DNA of 64,000 bases, taken from assembly GCA_963824475.1 (NCBI GenBank), contig CAWGPR010000006.1, forward strand, positions 558,001 through 622,000, read 5' to 3'. The notes under the pieces are model-generated. The model was given only the letters and a program-made list of their open reading frames with translations. It had not been told where the DNA came from and made no database searches. This DNA is from Roseiarcus sp963824475 (GTDB lineage Bacteria; Pseudomonadota; Alphaproteobacteria; Rhizobiales; Beijerinckiaceae). Shown here piece by piece: positions 1 to 8,705 of this stretch; the first letter of the stretch is position 1; every line of letters starts with the position of its first letter. Position numbers and translations under genes: made by a program.

Positions 1-1453
1 CTCGCAACACGCGCTCGCCATCGGGCGGTCCCGAAAGGTTGGCGCTGCCGTCCGACGGAGAGTCGGCATAATTGACGCTTGCCCGGTCGAGGCAATATTC
101 CCACACGTTGCCGTGCATGTCGTAGAGGCCGAAGCGGTTCCGCGGGAATGTTCCCGGCGTCGTCGTCGTCCCCTGGAACTTGCCCGTCGGGCCTTGGTCG
201 TAGGCGCCCGAGCCGTAAGTCACGCCGTCATAGACATCGGACGCGATGCTCCTGCCATTGTTGTCGCCGCATACGGCGCCGCCCGCTCCGCAGTAGTTTG
301 CAAGTTCGCTAGTGATCGTCGGTCCCACATTGAACGGACCGGTTGTCCCGGCGCGGCAGGCGTATTCCCATTCGGCTTCGCTCGGCAGGTGATAGTGGCG
401 CCCGGCGATTTCGGACAGGCGGCGGCAGAACTCGTCCGCTTCGTTCCAGGTGATGCTCTCGACCGGCAGGACGTCGCCTTTGAAGAACGACGGGAACGGC
501 TGGAGCGCATAGCGCGTCTTGGCCGGCCGCGCCGTCGCCACGGCCGCCCATTGCGCCTGCGTGATCGGGGAGGCGCTGATGAAGAAGGGCTTCACCGTCA
601 CCTGGTGTTGAGGCCCCTCGTTGGGCCGGCGCTCGGGCTCATAAATCGGCGAGCCCATGAGGAAGATCCCGCCCGGGATCGCCACCATGTCGAGGCCGAC
701 GGAAGACGTGGGCGCTTCGGTGAACAGGTAGGCGGCGGCTTTCTCCGTCGGCAAGCGCGTCCCCTTCTCATCGACCGTCGCATAGTCGAAGCTGACGGAG
801 CGCAAGGAAGGCTTCGGCGGCCTGAACAGCCAGCGGCGAACGGAGGGCGCGGCGACGCCAACCCCCGCGGCGGCGACGGCGATTGCCGCTGCGCCCAGGG
901 CGCGCCTCCGGGTCACCCACCCCTTTGAGCCGGAGGGAGGCGGCGATGGCTGCGCCGGCGCGGCCTTGCCCGGCGTCTCTGCCGAGGCGACCTGAGTGGC
1001 GTCGAGCCCTAGCCGATGCGCCAATTCCCGCACGTCGGAATGCCATCGCGTGTGGCTGAGCTCGAAACCGTTCCGGAACGCCAGTTCCTTCAGATCGTCG
1101 GGCAGGCGCTCGGGCGCCGGCATCGTCGCTCCCTGGACGAGCACCGGCGTGACGGGGATGTTCCGGACAAGCGCGACGGCGATCTCCTGGCGCAAGTAAT
1201 CGTTGAGATCGTCCAGCCGGCGTTTGCCGGCTTGATCCTTCGCATCGAGCCAGCCGGGACCGATCAGCGCCAGAAACGCGTCGCAGGTTTCCAGCCGTTC
1301 GTGCAGCGCCTGACGAAAGTCACGTCCGAGCGCGATGCTGTCGACATCCAGGAACACCGAGTCCTCGCCGACATATCTCGCCAGCTCGATCAACAGGGCT
1401 CTCGCCTGACCTTCGGAATCTTCCCGCCGGTAGCTGATGAAAATTCCCCTCAA
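1..1453 (-). CDS. TIR domain - formylglycine-generating-enzyme-like (SUMF1) fusion, 3' end outside window
   Basis: The minus-strand frame is open from 1453 to the window edge (484 codons seen). An N-terminal TIR domain begins almost at once (GIFISYRRED, then VFLDVDSI and FLALIGPGWL), and DYLRQEIAVAL holds the Glu usually important for NAD cleavage in this family. A Pro/Ser linker and one hydrophobic segment (ALGAAAIAVAAAGVGVAA) follow near residue 210. The C-terminal half is an FGE-sulfatase/SUMF1 domain (MVAIPGGIFLMGS, LPSEAEWEYACRAG, GLYDMHGNVWEYC). The only start codon after the upstream in-frame TAA is TTG at 1453, with GGGAGG about 8 bases before it. The catalytic cysteines of a true FGE would lie beyond the edge, so enzymatic activity of that domain is unknown. 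A signalling or defence role is inference. Confidence 0.85.
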   Translation of the reverse strand, partial: MRGIFISYRREDSEGQARALLIELARYVGEDSVFLDVDSIALGRDFRQALHERLETCDAFLALIGPGWLDAKDQAGKRRLDDLNDYLRQEIAVALVRNIPVTPVLVQGATMPAPERLPDDLKELAFRNGFELSHTRWHSDVRELAHRLGLDATQVASAETPGKAAPAQPSPPPSGSKGWVTRRRALGAAAIAVAAAGVGVAAPSVRRWLFRPPKPSLRSVSFDYATVDEKGTRLPTEKAAAYLFTEAPTSSVGLDMVAIPGGIFLMGSPIYEPERRPNEGPQHQVTVKPFFISASPITQAQWAAVATARPAKTRYALQPFPSFFKGDVLPVESITWNEADEFCRRLSEIAGRHYHLPSEAEWEYACRAGTTGPFNVGPTITSELANYCGAGGAVCGDNNGRSIASDVYDGVTYGSGAYDQGPTGKFQGTTTTPGTFPRNRFGLYDMHGNVWEYCLDRASVNYADSPSDGSANLSGPPDGERVLR

Positions 1454-1525
1454 CCGCGGCGCCTCCCGACCTGGCTGTTCGGCGGCCTCTTCGGGCCACG
1501 CCCGCCCGTGCGCTTCATGCCGGAC

Positions 1526-1933
1526 TTAGCGCCCGTTGGGGCAATGCGACAATTCGGTCTCTCTGGAGTTTGGCCGCGTGTGGCGACGGTCGGACTTTTG
1601 GCGATCCTGCGGGCAGTTCGCCCTGGGAACGCGCAAGAACGGGTCCCATCCTCCGAATGCGCCGGCGCCCATCCCGCCGCTTGAGGCTCCCATCCCGCCT
1701 CCCGCGCCGCCGCCCATGCCACCGCCGCCTCCCGCGCAACCCGGTCCGCAATGCATTCCGCCGCCGAAGTGTATCCCGCCGTCGCCTCCGCCCATCGCGA
1801 GCACGAAGCTGTCGCGCCTGTCCATGGCGGTGGCGGAAGGACTGCAGGAGACACAAACAGGCTGCGCCGCGGCGACGGAGGCCGCGCCCACGCATTTCAA
1901 GGTCAATGCAATGATCGCGGGCAGTCCGCGCAT
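1526..1933 (-). CDS. small Gly-rich secreted protein, unknown function
   Basis: This 135-residue frame starts with a plausible signal peptide (MRGLPAIIALTLKCVGAASVAAAQ). It then has several Cys residues and a low-complexity stretch of GGG, GGGM and GGGAGGG units (about residues 48-95). An AAGGG sequence sits about 8 bases before the ATG. The tail is charged and not recognisable. The gene lies 73 bases upstream of the TIR-FGE gene on the same strand, so the two may be co-transcribed. The opposite strand carries a mirror-image Pro-rich frame of similar length; the minus frame is preferred because it alone has a signal peptide and a ribosome site. No family is recognised. Confidence 0.5.
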   Translation of the reverse strand: MRGLPAIIALTLKCVGAASVAAAQPVCVSCSPSATAMDRRDSFVLAMGGGDGGIHFGGGMHCGPGCAGGGGGMGGGAGGGMGASSGGMGAGAFGGWDPFLRVPRANCPQDRQKSDRRHTRPNSRETELSHCPNGR

Positions 1934-2098
1934 TGGAGAGCCCTTCGACCCCCTCGGCCCTTGCGATGATCGAGGCTCAGGTCAATGGCCCGAGTTCGAG
2001 ACCAAGCCGCCTTAATATATCGCCGCGATGGCGCGCGCTGCGCAACCGACACAAAGGGGGCGCCGAACGAAAACGACGGAGGCCTTAGCGCCGGCGTT

Positions 2099-2878
2099 TC
2101 ACAACCGCCGCTCGACCATCATCTCCTTGATGTGAACGATCGCCTTGGCCGGGTTCAGGCCCTTGGGGCAGGTCTGGGCGCAGTTCATGATCGTGTGGCA
2201 GCGATAGAGGCGGAACGGGTCCTCGAGACCGTCGAGTCGCTCGCCCTGCGCTTCGTCGCGCGAGTCGATGAGCCAGCGATAGGCTTGCAGCAGCACCGCA
2301 GGCCCGAGATAGCGGTCGCCGTTCCACCAATAGCTCGGGCAGGACGTTGAGCAGCACGCGCACAGGATGCACTCGTAGAGGCCGTCGAGCTTTGAGCGGT
2401 CCTCGGGCGACTGCAGCCATTCCTTCTCCGGCGCCGGGCTGACGGTCTTGAGCCACGGCTCGATCGAGGCGTGCTGGGCGAAGAAGACCGAAAGATCGGG
2501 CACGAGATCCTTGATCACCTCCTGGTGCGGCAGCGGATAGATGGTCACCGGCGCTGCGACGTCGTCGATGTGCTTGGTGCAGGCGAGCGTGTTGAGGCCG
2601 TCGATGTTCATCGCGCATGACCCGCACACCCCCTCGCGGCAGGAGCGGCGGAAGGTCAATGTCGAATCGATCTTGGATTTGATCCAGATGAGCGCCTCGA
2701 GGATCATCGGCCCGCAATCGTCGCGGTCGACGAAGTAAACATCCATGCGCGGATTGGCGCCGTCGTCCGGGTTCCAGCGATAGATGCGGAATTCGGTGAG
2801 GCGGGTCGCGTTGGCCGGCTTCGGCCAGGTCTTGCCCGGCTTGAGGCGGGAGTTTTCGGGGAGGGTCAGTTGGACCAT
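2099..2878 (-). CDS. sdhB: succinate dehydrogenase iron-sulfur subunit
   Basis: The 259-residue protein carries electrons from the SdhA flavin to quinone in complex II. The N-terminal ferredoxin-like domain has the [2Fe-2S] motif SCREGVCGSC followed by LACT (about residues 79-105). The C-terminal domain has CILCACCSTSCP and CHTIMNCAQTCPKGLNP for the [4Fe-4S] and [3Fe-4S] clusters. Length and motifs are typical. It is the last sdh gene in transcription order (C-D-A-B). It is separated from sdhA by about 600 bases that contain a GIY-YIG gene on the opposite strand, whereas sdhA and sdhB are normally adjacent. Its expression may therefore depend on read-through or on a local promoter. Confidence 0.97.
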   Translation of the reverse strand: MVQLTLPENSRLKPGKTWPKPANATRLTEFRIYRWNPDDGANPRMDVYFVDRDDCGPMILEALIWIKSKIDSTLTFRRSCREGVCGSCAMNIDGLNTLACTKHIDDVAAPVTIYPLPHQEVIKDLVPDLSVFFAQHASIEPWLKTVSPAPEKEWLQSPEDRSKLDGLYECILCACCSTSCPSYWWNGDRYLGPAVLLQAYRWLIDSRDEAQGERLDGLEDPFRLYRCHTIMNCAQTCPKGLNPAKAIVHIKEMMVERRL

Positions 2879-2968
2879 AACGGCTTATCCATTCCCGAAA
2901 AATCTCCGCGGCTCTTATAGCGTTGGCTGGTCGGTCGGCCTTTTTGCGGCTGCGCCTCTGAGCCTCTG

Positions 2969-3375
2969 TCGTCATGGCCGGGCTTGACCCGGCCATCCAC
3001 GTCTTTGCGGCCACTGCCTCTTGACCTACCGTCGCCCAGATGCGCGGTGGCTGGGTCTACATCATGGCGAACCGTCCTAACGGCACGCTCTACACCGGCG
3101 TCGCCGCTGACATCGCTCGCCGCGCCTATGAGCATCGCGAAGGCCTCTGCGATGGATTCACCAAGCGATACGCGCTGACGCGGCTCGTGTGGTACGAGTT
3201 CCACGAGCACGTTGCCGCGGCGATCCAGCGGGAGAGCAACATGAAGCATTGGCCGCGGGCTTGGAAAGTTCGCCTAATCCTCGCAATGAACCCCGAGTGG
3301 CGGGACCTGTATCCCGACCTAAACAATTGACACGCCTCGCTTCCCGTGGATGGCCGGGACAAGCCCGGCCATGAT
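2969..3375. mobile_element. candidate palindrome-bounded element carrying a GIY-YIG gene
   Basis: Two 23-bp palindromes with 9-bp arms and 5-base loops bracket the GIY-YIG gene: ATGGCCGGG-CTTGA-CCCGGCCAT at 2974-2996 and ATGGCCGGG-ACAAG-CCCGGCCAT at 3350-3372. They face each other as inverted copies, with GTCATGG on the outer left and CCATGAT on the outer right. This interrupts the sdhA-sdhB junction. Both palindromes belong to a repeat type common in Rhizobiales, recognisable by the MAGLDPAIH micro-frame they encode (here 2974-3024, 16 codons). Mobility is inferred from position and structure; no target-site duplication was identified. Confidence 0.55.
3040..3330 (+). CDS. small GIY-YIG nuclease family protein
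   Basis: This 96-residue protein is a single GIY-YIG domain: WVYIM and TLYTGVA replace the GIY and YIG strands, RRAYEHR contains the catalytic Arg, and the Glu lies in the following helix (AIQRESNMKHW). The conserved tail MNPEWRDL is typical of this small Rhizobiales subgroup. It has no DNA-binding accessory domain. It is transcribed against the sdh operon and lies between two inverted palindromes. It could be a repair-type UPF0213 nuclease or the nuclease that mobilises its flanking palindromes; the second idea is inference from context. Confidence 0.9.
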   Translation: MRGGWVYIMANRPNGTLYTGVAADIARRAYEHREGLCDGFTKRYALTRLVWYEFHEHVAAAIQRESNMKHWPRAWKVRLILAMNPEWRDLYPDLNN

Positions 3376-3474
3376 GTCTTCAGAACCGCCGCAGGATCCT
3401 CTCCGCATATTCCGAACCCACCGCGATCAATAGATAACGCCATAAGAGCGATCTCCCGACGTGCGAGCGAAGCC

Positions 3475-5311
3475 TCAATACACCCGCGCCTTCGGCTCGA
3501 TGTAGCCGATGTCGTTGCTCATTGTGTAGGCATGCAACGGCCGGTAGTCGAGCGTCACCGTCTGCTTTGAGGGGTCGATCCAGGCGAGCGTATGCTTCAT
3601 CCAGTTGACGTCGTCGCGCTTGGGATAATCCTCGCGCGCATGGGCGCCGCGGCTTTCGAGGCGGTTGAGCGCGCCCTCCATCGTCACCACCGCCTGCACG
3701 ATCAGATTGTCGTATTCGAGCGTCTCGATGAGATCGGAGTTCCAGATGAGCGACCGGTCGGTGACCGAGACGTCGGCGCCGGCGCGCCAGGCGTCGTGAA
3801 TTCTTCTGCTTGCCCTCGGCGAGCACGTCGCCGGTGCGAAACACCGCACAATTGGTCTGCATGACTGTCTGCATGTTGAGGCGCAGCGCTGCGGTCGGCG
3901 TCTTGCCCTTGGCGTTGCGGAACCGGTCGAGGCGCGAGAGCGCGAACTCCGCGCTGTCCTTGGCGAGTTCGGGCTGACTGTCGCCGGGCTTCAGCATCTC
4001 GGCGGCGCGGAGGCCCGCGGCGCGGCCGAAGACGACGAGGTCGATCAGCGAGTTGGAGCCGAGCCGGTTCGCGCCGTGCACCGATACGCAAGCCGCTTCG
4101 CCCAGCGCCATCAGTCCCGGCACGATCGCGTCCGGATCGCCGTCGATCTTGGTCAGGACCTCGCCGTGATAGTTGGTCGGGATGCCCCCCATATTGTAGT
4201 GGGCGGTCGGCAAAACGGGGATCGGCTCCTTGGTCACGTCGACGCCGGCGAAGATGCGCGAGCTCTCGGAAATGCCGGGCAGGCGTTCGTGAATCACCTT
4301 CGGATCGAGGTGGTCCATGTGCAGGTAGATATGATCCTTGTTCTTGCCGACGCCGCGGCCCTCCCGGATCTCGATGGTCATCGCGCGGCTCACGACGTCG
4401 CGTGAGGCCAGGTCCTTGGCGTGCGGCGCGTAGCGCTCCATGAACCGCTCGCCCTCGGAATTGACGAGATAGCCGCCCTCTCCGCGCACGCCCTCGGTGA
4501 TGAGGCAGCCGGCGCCGTAAATGCCGGTCGGATGGAATTGCACGAACTCCATGTCCTGCAGCGGCAGCCCCGCGCGCAGCGCCATCGCGTTGCCGTCGCC
4601 GGTGCAGGTGTGGGCGGAAGTGGCCGAGAAATAGGCGCGGCCATAGCCGCCGGTGGCGAGGACGGTGATCTGGGCGCGGAACCGGTAAATCGTCCCGTCG
4701 TCCAGCTTGAGGCAGACGACGCCGCGCACCGCGCCCTCGGCGTCGCGGATGAGGTCGATGGCGAAATACTCGATGAAGAACTGGCACTTCGCCTTCAGCG
4801 CCTGGCCATAGAGCGCGTGCAGGATGGCGTGCCCGGTGCGGTCGGCGGCGGCGCAGGTGCGTTGCGCGACGCCCTTGCCAAATTCGGTCGTCATGCCGCC
4901 GAACGGACGCTGATAGATCGTGCCCGCTTCGGTGCGGGAGAACGGCACGCCCCAATGGTCCAGTTCGTAGACTGCCGCCGGCGCCTGGCGGCACATGTAT
5001 TCGATCGCATCCTGATCGCCGAGCCAATCGGAGCCCTTGACGGTGTCGTACATGTGCCACCGCCAGTCGTCCGGACCCATATTGCCGAGCGAAGCGGAAA
5101 TGCCGCCCTGCGCCGCGACGGTGTGCGAGCGCGTCGGGAACACTTTCGAGATGCAGGCGGTGCGCAAGCCCGCCTTGGCGCAGCCGACGCTCGCGCGCAA
5201 GCCGGCGCCGCCCGCGCCGACCACGGCGACATCGAATGTGTGGTCGGTGATCGGATAGGCCTTGCCCCCGAGCGCCGGCGCGCTCTGCGCGGAAGAGCCA
5301 TTGGTCGCCAT
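3475..5311 (-). CDS. sdhA: succinate dehydrogenase flavoprotein subunit, with a one-base insertion
   Basis: Catalytic subunit of complex II, oxidising succinate to fumarate. The start is ATG at 5311 (MATNGSSAQS), giving the family length of about 611 residues once repaired. The Rossmann motif GAGGAGLRAS, the covalent-FAD His in TRSHTVAAQGG and the conserved HPTGIYG stretch are all present. After LAEGKQK the frame is lost: the expected continuation IHDAWRAGADVSV and the correct C-terminus (PKARVY, stop at 3475) lie in another frame. Removing one base at about 3801-3802 restores it and changes GAATTC back to GAATC on the plus strand. The damage is more likely a sequencing artefact than a real mutation, because this gene is central to respiration. 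Confidence 0.93.
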
Positions 5312-5333
5312 CGATGTCCGTCTTCTTTGTTGC

Positions 5334-5723
5334 TCAGGTGAAGGCGACGCGCAGCGTCGCGTAGACGCAGGCCAGCGCCAGAAGCGCGGCGAAGCAGGTG
5401 TTGGCGGCCAGCGCCCAGGCGCGGGGCTGGCCGCCGATGTAGTCGACGATGACGGAGCGCATGCCGAGCTCCATGTGGACGATGCCGGCGAAAATGAAAG
5501 CCAGCAGCAGAATTGCCGAGATCGGGCGCGCAAGCTCCGCTCGCACGCCGATATAGTCCTTGCGCAAGAGGTCGAGCATGAGCCAGACGAAGCCGACCGT
5601 GAGCGGCACGAGCGCGACCGAGGTCAGGTGAACAATCCGGGCGTCAGTGGTCCCCACGCGCGCCGAGCCGAGAAACCGGACCCGGCCGAGGGCGGTGCGG
5701 AGATCGCTCGCATTATCAGCCAT
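5334..5723 (-). CDS. sdhD: succinate dehydrogenase membrane anchor subunit
   Basis: This 129-residue protein has three transmembrane helices (about residues 31-52, 66-87 and 103-125). The heme b ligand His is probably in the second helix (GIVHMELGMRSVIVDYI, the motif typical of SdhD). It anchors SdhAB to the inner membrane and helps form the quinone site. It lies 12 bases downstream of sdhC and 22 bases upstream of the sdhA start, in the normal operon order. Confidence 0.93.
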   Translation of the reverse strand: MADNASDLRTALGRVRFLGSARVGTTDARIVHLTSVALVPLTVGFVWLMLDLLRKDYIGVRAELARPISAILLLAFIFAGIVHMELGMRSVIVDYIGGQPRAWALAANTCFAALLALACVYATLRVAFT

Positions 5724-5735
5724 CGCGATGCTCCT

Positions 5736-6146
5736 CTACCGGACGACGTAGCCTATGGCCCATACGAGGATCGTCAGCGCGAACCCTCCGATCAACGTCG
5801 CCCACGCCATCTGATCGCGCAGCGGCGCGTCCAGGCCGTAGCCGGCGTCCCACACGATGTAGCGAATTCCGCCAACGAGGTGATGGAAGAGCGCCCAAGT
5901 GACAACGAACAGGATAACCTGTCCGATGAATGAGCCGATGAAATCGGAGAAGACGGCGAAAGTCGAAGCGTCGGCCGAGGCGGCGATGAGAAACCAGGCC
6001 AGCAGCAGGACGCCGACATAAAGCGCGCTTCCGCTGATGCGATGGGCGATCGACATCGCCATCGTCATGGTTGGGCGATAGATGCTCAAATGCGGCGATA
6101 ACGGCCGCGGACGGCGCGGACCCGGCAGAGCGTCGCTCGACGCCAT
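5736..6146 (-). CDS. sdhC: succinate dehydrogenase cytochrome b556 subunit
   Basis: First gene of the sdh operon. The N-terminus RPLSPHLSIYRP and the SIAHRISGSALY segment are hallmarks of SdhC; the latter contains Ser and Arg residues of the quinone site. The heme ligand His lies in the ALFHHLVGGIRY helix. Three hydrophobic helices are visible. A GTG at 6161 would add five residues, but ATG at 6146 (MASSDALPG) is preferred because GGGA lies about 9 bases before it and none precedes the GTG. The promoter must lie in 6147-6257; TTGCGG-17-TAAAAC just upstream on the minus strand is a weak candidate. Confidence 0.92.
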   Translation of the reverse strand: MASSDALPGPRRPRPLSPHLSIYRPTMTMAMSIAHRISGSALYVGVLLLAWFLIAASADASTFAVFSDFIGSFIGQVILFVVTWALFHHLVGGIRYIVWDAGYGLDAPLRDQMAWATLIGGFALTILVWAIGYVVR

Positions 6147-6257
6147 GGCGTTGATTCCCACTAAGGTTATTTTGTCGTTTTAGACCGCTCGGTTGAGATC
6201 CGCAACGATGATCGGCTTCACGCCTTTACTTAAGTGAGCACGACCACGAATTTCCAA

Positions 6258-7190
6258 TCATGCCGCAAGCGCGGCCTCGACCTCCTTACGCGTCGGCGGA
6301 TCAGAGCCCTTCCGCGTGCAGGTGATCGCCGATGCGGCCGCCGCGAAGCGCAGCCACCTCTCGAGTTCGCTTCGGGACGGCACGCGCGCCTTGGCGCCGA
6401 GCGCCTGGTCGCGATCCATCGCCGACAATAGCGCCGACATGAAGCTGTCGCCGGCGCCGACGGTGTCGACGACATCGACGCGCGGCGCCGCAACCTCGAC
6501 CCGCTCCTTGCCGAGCATGGCGATGGCGCCCTGCTCCCCGAGCGTCGCGACACAAAATCGCGGGCCGGACTTTGTCCAGGCCGCAAGGCTGTCCTCGATC
6601 CCGCGGTCGGGATAGAGCCATTCCAGGTCTTCCTGGCTGGCCTTGATGAGATGCGCGAGCGAGACTTGCCGTTCAACAAGAAGCCGCACCGAGTCGCGGT
6701 CTGGGGTCACAAGAGGTCGGATGTTGGGATCGAAGCTCACGGTTGCACGCAGGCGCGCCCCGGTCAGCGCGCGGACGACGGACTGCCCATGGCGGGGCTC
6801 GACGGCCGCGATCGAGCCGACATGCAAGTGACGCCCGCCTTTGGGCCATTCGGCCGGAAAGGGCCAGGGGCCGTCGAAGGCGGTCGCGTCGAGGTAGAAC
6901 GAATAGCGCGATCCGGTCTTCGCTGTGCCGCGCATGACGAAGGCGAGCGTGGTCGGGCGCATATCCCGCGCGACGAAACTCAGGTCGACGCCGTTTTCAG
7001 CCAGCGAGGCGGCGAGCGCCTCGCCATTGCCGTCGGCCGAAATGCGCGAGACAAACGCCGTCTGCGCGCCGAGCCGCGCAAGCCCGATCGCGACATTGTA
7101 GGGCGAGCCGCCGAGCGCCACGTCGTAGGCGCTCTCCTTGATCGGATCGGGGATGAGGTTGATCAGCGCCTCGCCGGAGACCAGGATCAT
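6258..7190 (-). CDS. PfkB-family carbohydrate kinase (fructokinase/KDG-kinase-like)
   Basis: The 310-residue protein has the N-terminal PfkB sugar-binding region (GGSPYNVAIGLARLG) and the C-terminal signature DTVGAGDSFMSALLS, whose Asp (about residue 248) is the catalytic base. It phosphorylates a sugar or keto-sugar with ATP in the cytoplasm. The sequence resembles fructokinases, but its neighbours are sugar-acid enzymes, so 2-keto-3-deoxy-acid kinase activity is also possible. It is the last minus-strand gene of a three-gene run with the aldehyde dehydrogenase (33 bases upstream) and the FAH-family dehydratase. Confidence 0.88.
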   Translation of the reverse strand: MILVSGEALINLIPDPIKESAYDVALGGSPYNVAIGLARLGAQTAFVSRISADGNGEALAASLAENGVDLSFVARDMRPTTLAFVMRGTAKTGSRYSFYLDATAFDGPWPFPAEWPKGGRHLHVGSIAAVEPRHGQSVVRALTGARLRATVSFDPNIRPLVTPDRDSVRLLVERQVSLAHLIKASQEDLEWLYPDRGIEDSLAAWTKSGPRFCVATLGEQGAIAMLGKERVEVAAPRVDVVDTVGAGDSFMSALLSAMDRDQALGAKARVPSRSELERWLRFAAAASAITCTRKGSDPPTRKEVEAALAA

Positions 7191-7223
7191 TGTCTCTACC
7201 GTCCCCCCGAGCCGCCGCCGGAT

Positions 7224-8660
7224 TCACGCCAGCGTGTAGGCGGTCTTCACCGTCGTATAGAACTCCGCGGCATAGCGTCCCTGCTCGCGCGGGCCGAGAT
7301 TCGAGGCCTTACGGCCGCCGAACGGCGCGTGATAGTCGACGCCGGCCGTCGGCAGATTGACCATCGTCATGCCAACTTCGGCGTTACGCTTGAAATGCGA
7401 GGCGTGCTTGAGGCTCGTGGTGCAGATGCCGCCGCACAGGCCGAAATCGGTGTCGTTGGCGATCGCCAGCGCATGCTCATAGTCGCGCGCCGGGATCATC
7501 GATGAGACGGGACCGAAGATTTCCTCGCGCGAGATGCGCATCCTGTTGTCGGCGTCGAGGAAGAGAGCAGGCGCCATGTAGAATCCGGGCGTGGCTCGAT
7601 TGAGCCGCTCGCCGCCGAGCGCGAGCTTGGCGCCCTCGCCCTGGCCGATCGCGACATAGGAGAGATCCTGCTCGAGCTGGCCGGCGTCGACCACTGGCCC
7701 GACATGCGTTCCCGCTTTCAGCGCGTCGTCGACGGTGAGCGCGCGCATCCGCTCCATCAGCTTGTCGGCGAAGCGCATATAGATCGGCTCCTCGACGATG
7801 AGGCGCGACGACGCCGTGCAGCGCTGGCCAGTCGAGAAATAGGCGCCGTTGACCGCGCATTCGACCGCATTCGTGAGGTCGGCGTCGGCGAGGACGATGA
7901 GCGGATTCTTGCCGCCCATTTCGAGCTGGAACCGGCGCATGGCCTTGGCGCAGGCGGCCGCGACCTTGGCGCCGGTGGCGACTGAGCCGGTGAACGTGAC
8001 CGCGTCCACTTTTTTGTGATCGAGGATCGCCTGGCCGACCACCGAGCCGCGCCCGACGACCAGGTTGAACACCCCCTTGGGAACGCCGGCGCGCACGATG
8101 ATCTCAGCCAGCGCGTGGGCTGAGCCGGGGACAAGATCAGCAGGCTTGAAGACGACCGTGTTGCCATAAGCCAGAGCCGGCGCGATCTTCCAGGCGGGAA
8201 TCGCGAGCGGGAAGTTCCACGGCGCGATGATGCCGACGACCCCGAGCGGCTCGCGCGTGACCTCGATGTCGATGTTCGGCCTGACGCTCGCGAATTTCTC
8301 GCCCGGAATCCTCAACGCTTCGCCGGCGAAGAAGTCGAAGATCTGCCCGGCCCGGCCCGCCTCGCCGATACCTTCCGCAAGCGTCTTGCCCTCCTCGCGC
8401 GCAAGCAGGCGCCCGAGCTCCTCGCGGCGGGCGAGGATTTCAATCGAAATCCGCAACAGGATGTCGTGGCGCTCCTGCGGCGTCGTTCGCGACCAGGCGG
8501 GGAACGCGGCATGCGCAGCCTCGATCGCGGCGTTCGTCTGAGCGGCGTCGGCTTGCGCGTATTCGCCGACGACGTCGTTGGTGTTCGACGGGTTGATGTC
8601 GCGAGTGACAGTCGGGCCGTCGACCCATTCTCCGGCGATAAAGTTCTGGTGCGCGCCCAT
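7224..8660 (-). CDS. NAD(P)-dependent 2-oxoglutarate-semialdehyde-type aldehyde dehydrogenase
   Basis: This 478-residue member of the aldehyde dehydrogenase superfamily has the cofactor motif VVGIIAPWNFP, the general-base Glu in LEMGGKNP (about residue 247) and the catalytic Cys in GQRCTASS (about residue 281). It resembles 2,5-dioxovalerate (2-oxoglutarate semialdehyde) dehydrogenases, which complete the oxidative pentose and hexarate pathways by making 2-oxoglutarate. The adjacent FAH-fold dehydratase fits this, because such dehydratases yield the semialdehyde. Substrate assignment is family knowledge plus context, not proven by the sequence. Confidence 0.85.
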   Translation of the reverse strand: MGAHQNFIAGEWVDGPTVTRDINPSNTNDVVGEYAQADAAQTNAAIEAAHAAFPAWSRTTPQERHDILLRISIEILARREELGRLLAREEGKTLAEGIGEAGRAGQIFDFFAGEALRIPGEKFASVRPNIDIEVTREPLGVVGIIAPWNFPLAIPAWKIAPALAYGNTVVFKPADLVPGSAHALAEIIVRAGVPKGVFNLVVGRGSVVGQAILDHKKVDAVTFTGSVATGAKVAAACAKAMRRFQLEMGGKNPLIVLADADLTNAVECAVNGAYFSTGQRCTASSRLIVEEPIYMRFADKLMERMRALTVDDALKAGTHVGPVVDAGQLEQDLSYVAIGQGEGAKLALGGERLNRATPGFYMAPALFLDADNRMRISREEIFGPVSSMIPARDYEHALAIANDTDFGLCGGICTTSLKHASHFKRNAEVGMTMVNLPTAGVDYHAPFGGRKASNLGPREQGRYAAEFYTTVKTAYTLA

Positions 8661-8705
8661 GGCTTATGTCCTTAACTTGTCACCCAAACTTTGGCGCCGA
8701 GGCGC

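Noticed and set aside
1536..2015. 159-codon plus-strand Pro-rich frame
   Set aside because: It is the mirror image of the Gly-rich minus-strand gene. It has no signal peptide or clear ribosome site.
2974..3024. MAGLDPAIH micro-ORF as a gene
   Set aside because: This peptide recurs wherever the palindrome occurs and is a by-product of the repeat sequence, although it lies just before the GIY-YIG gene.
4421..5341. 306-codon plus-strand frame
   Set aside because: It lies antisense to sdhA, and its Ala/Arg/Gly-rich composition is that of a GC-rich shadow frame.
5312..5533. Longer sdhA start at 5533
   Set aside because: It would overlap sdhD in another frame. The family start MATNGSS at 5311 gives the normal length.
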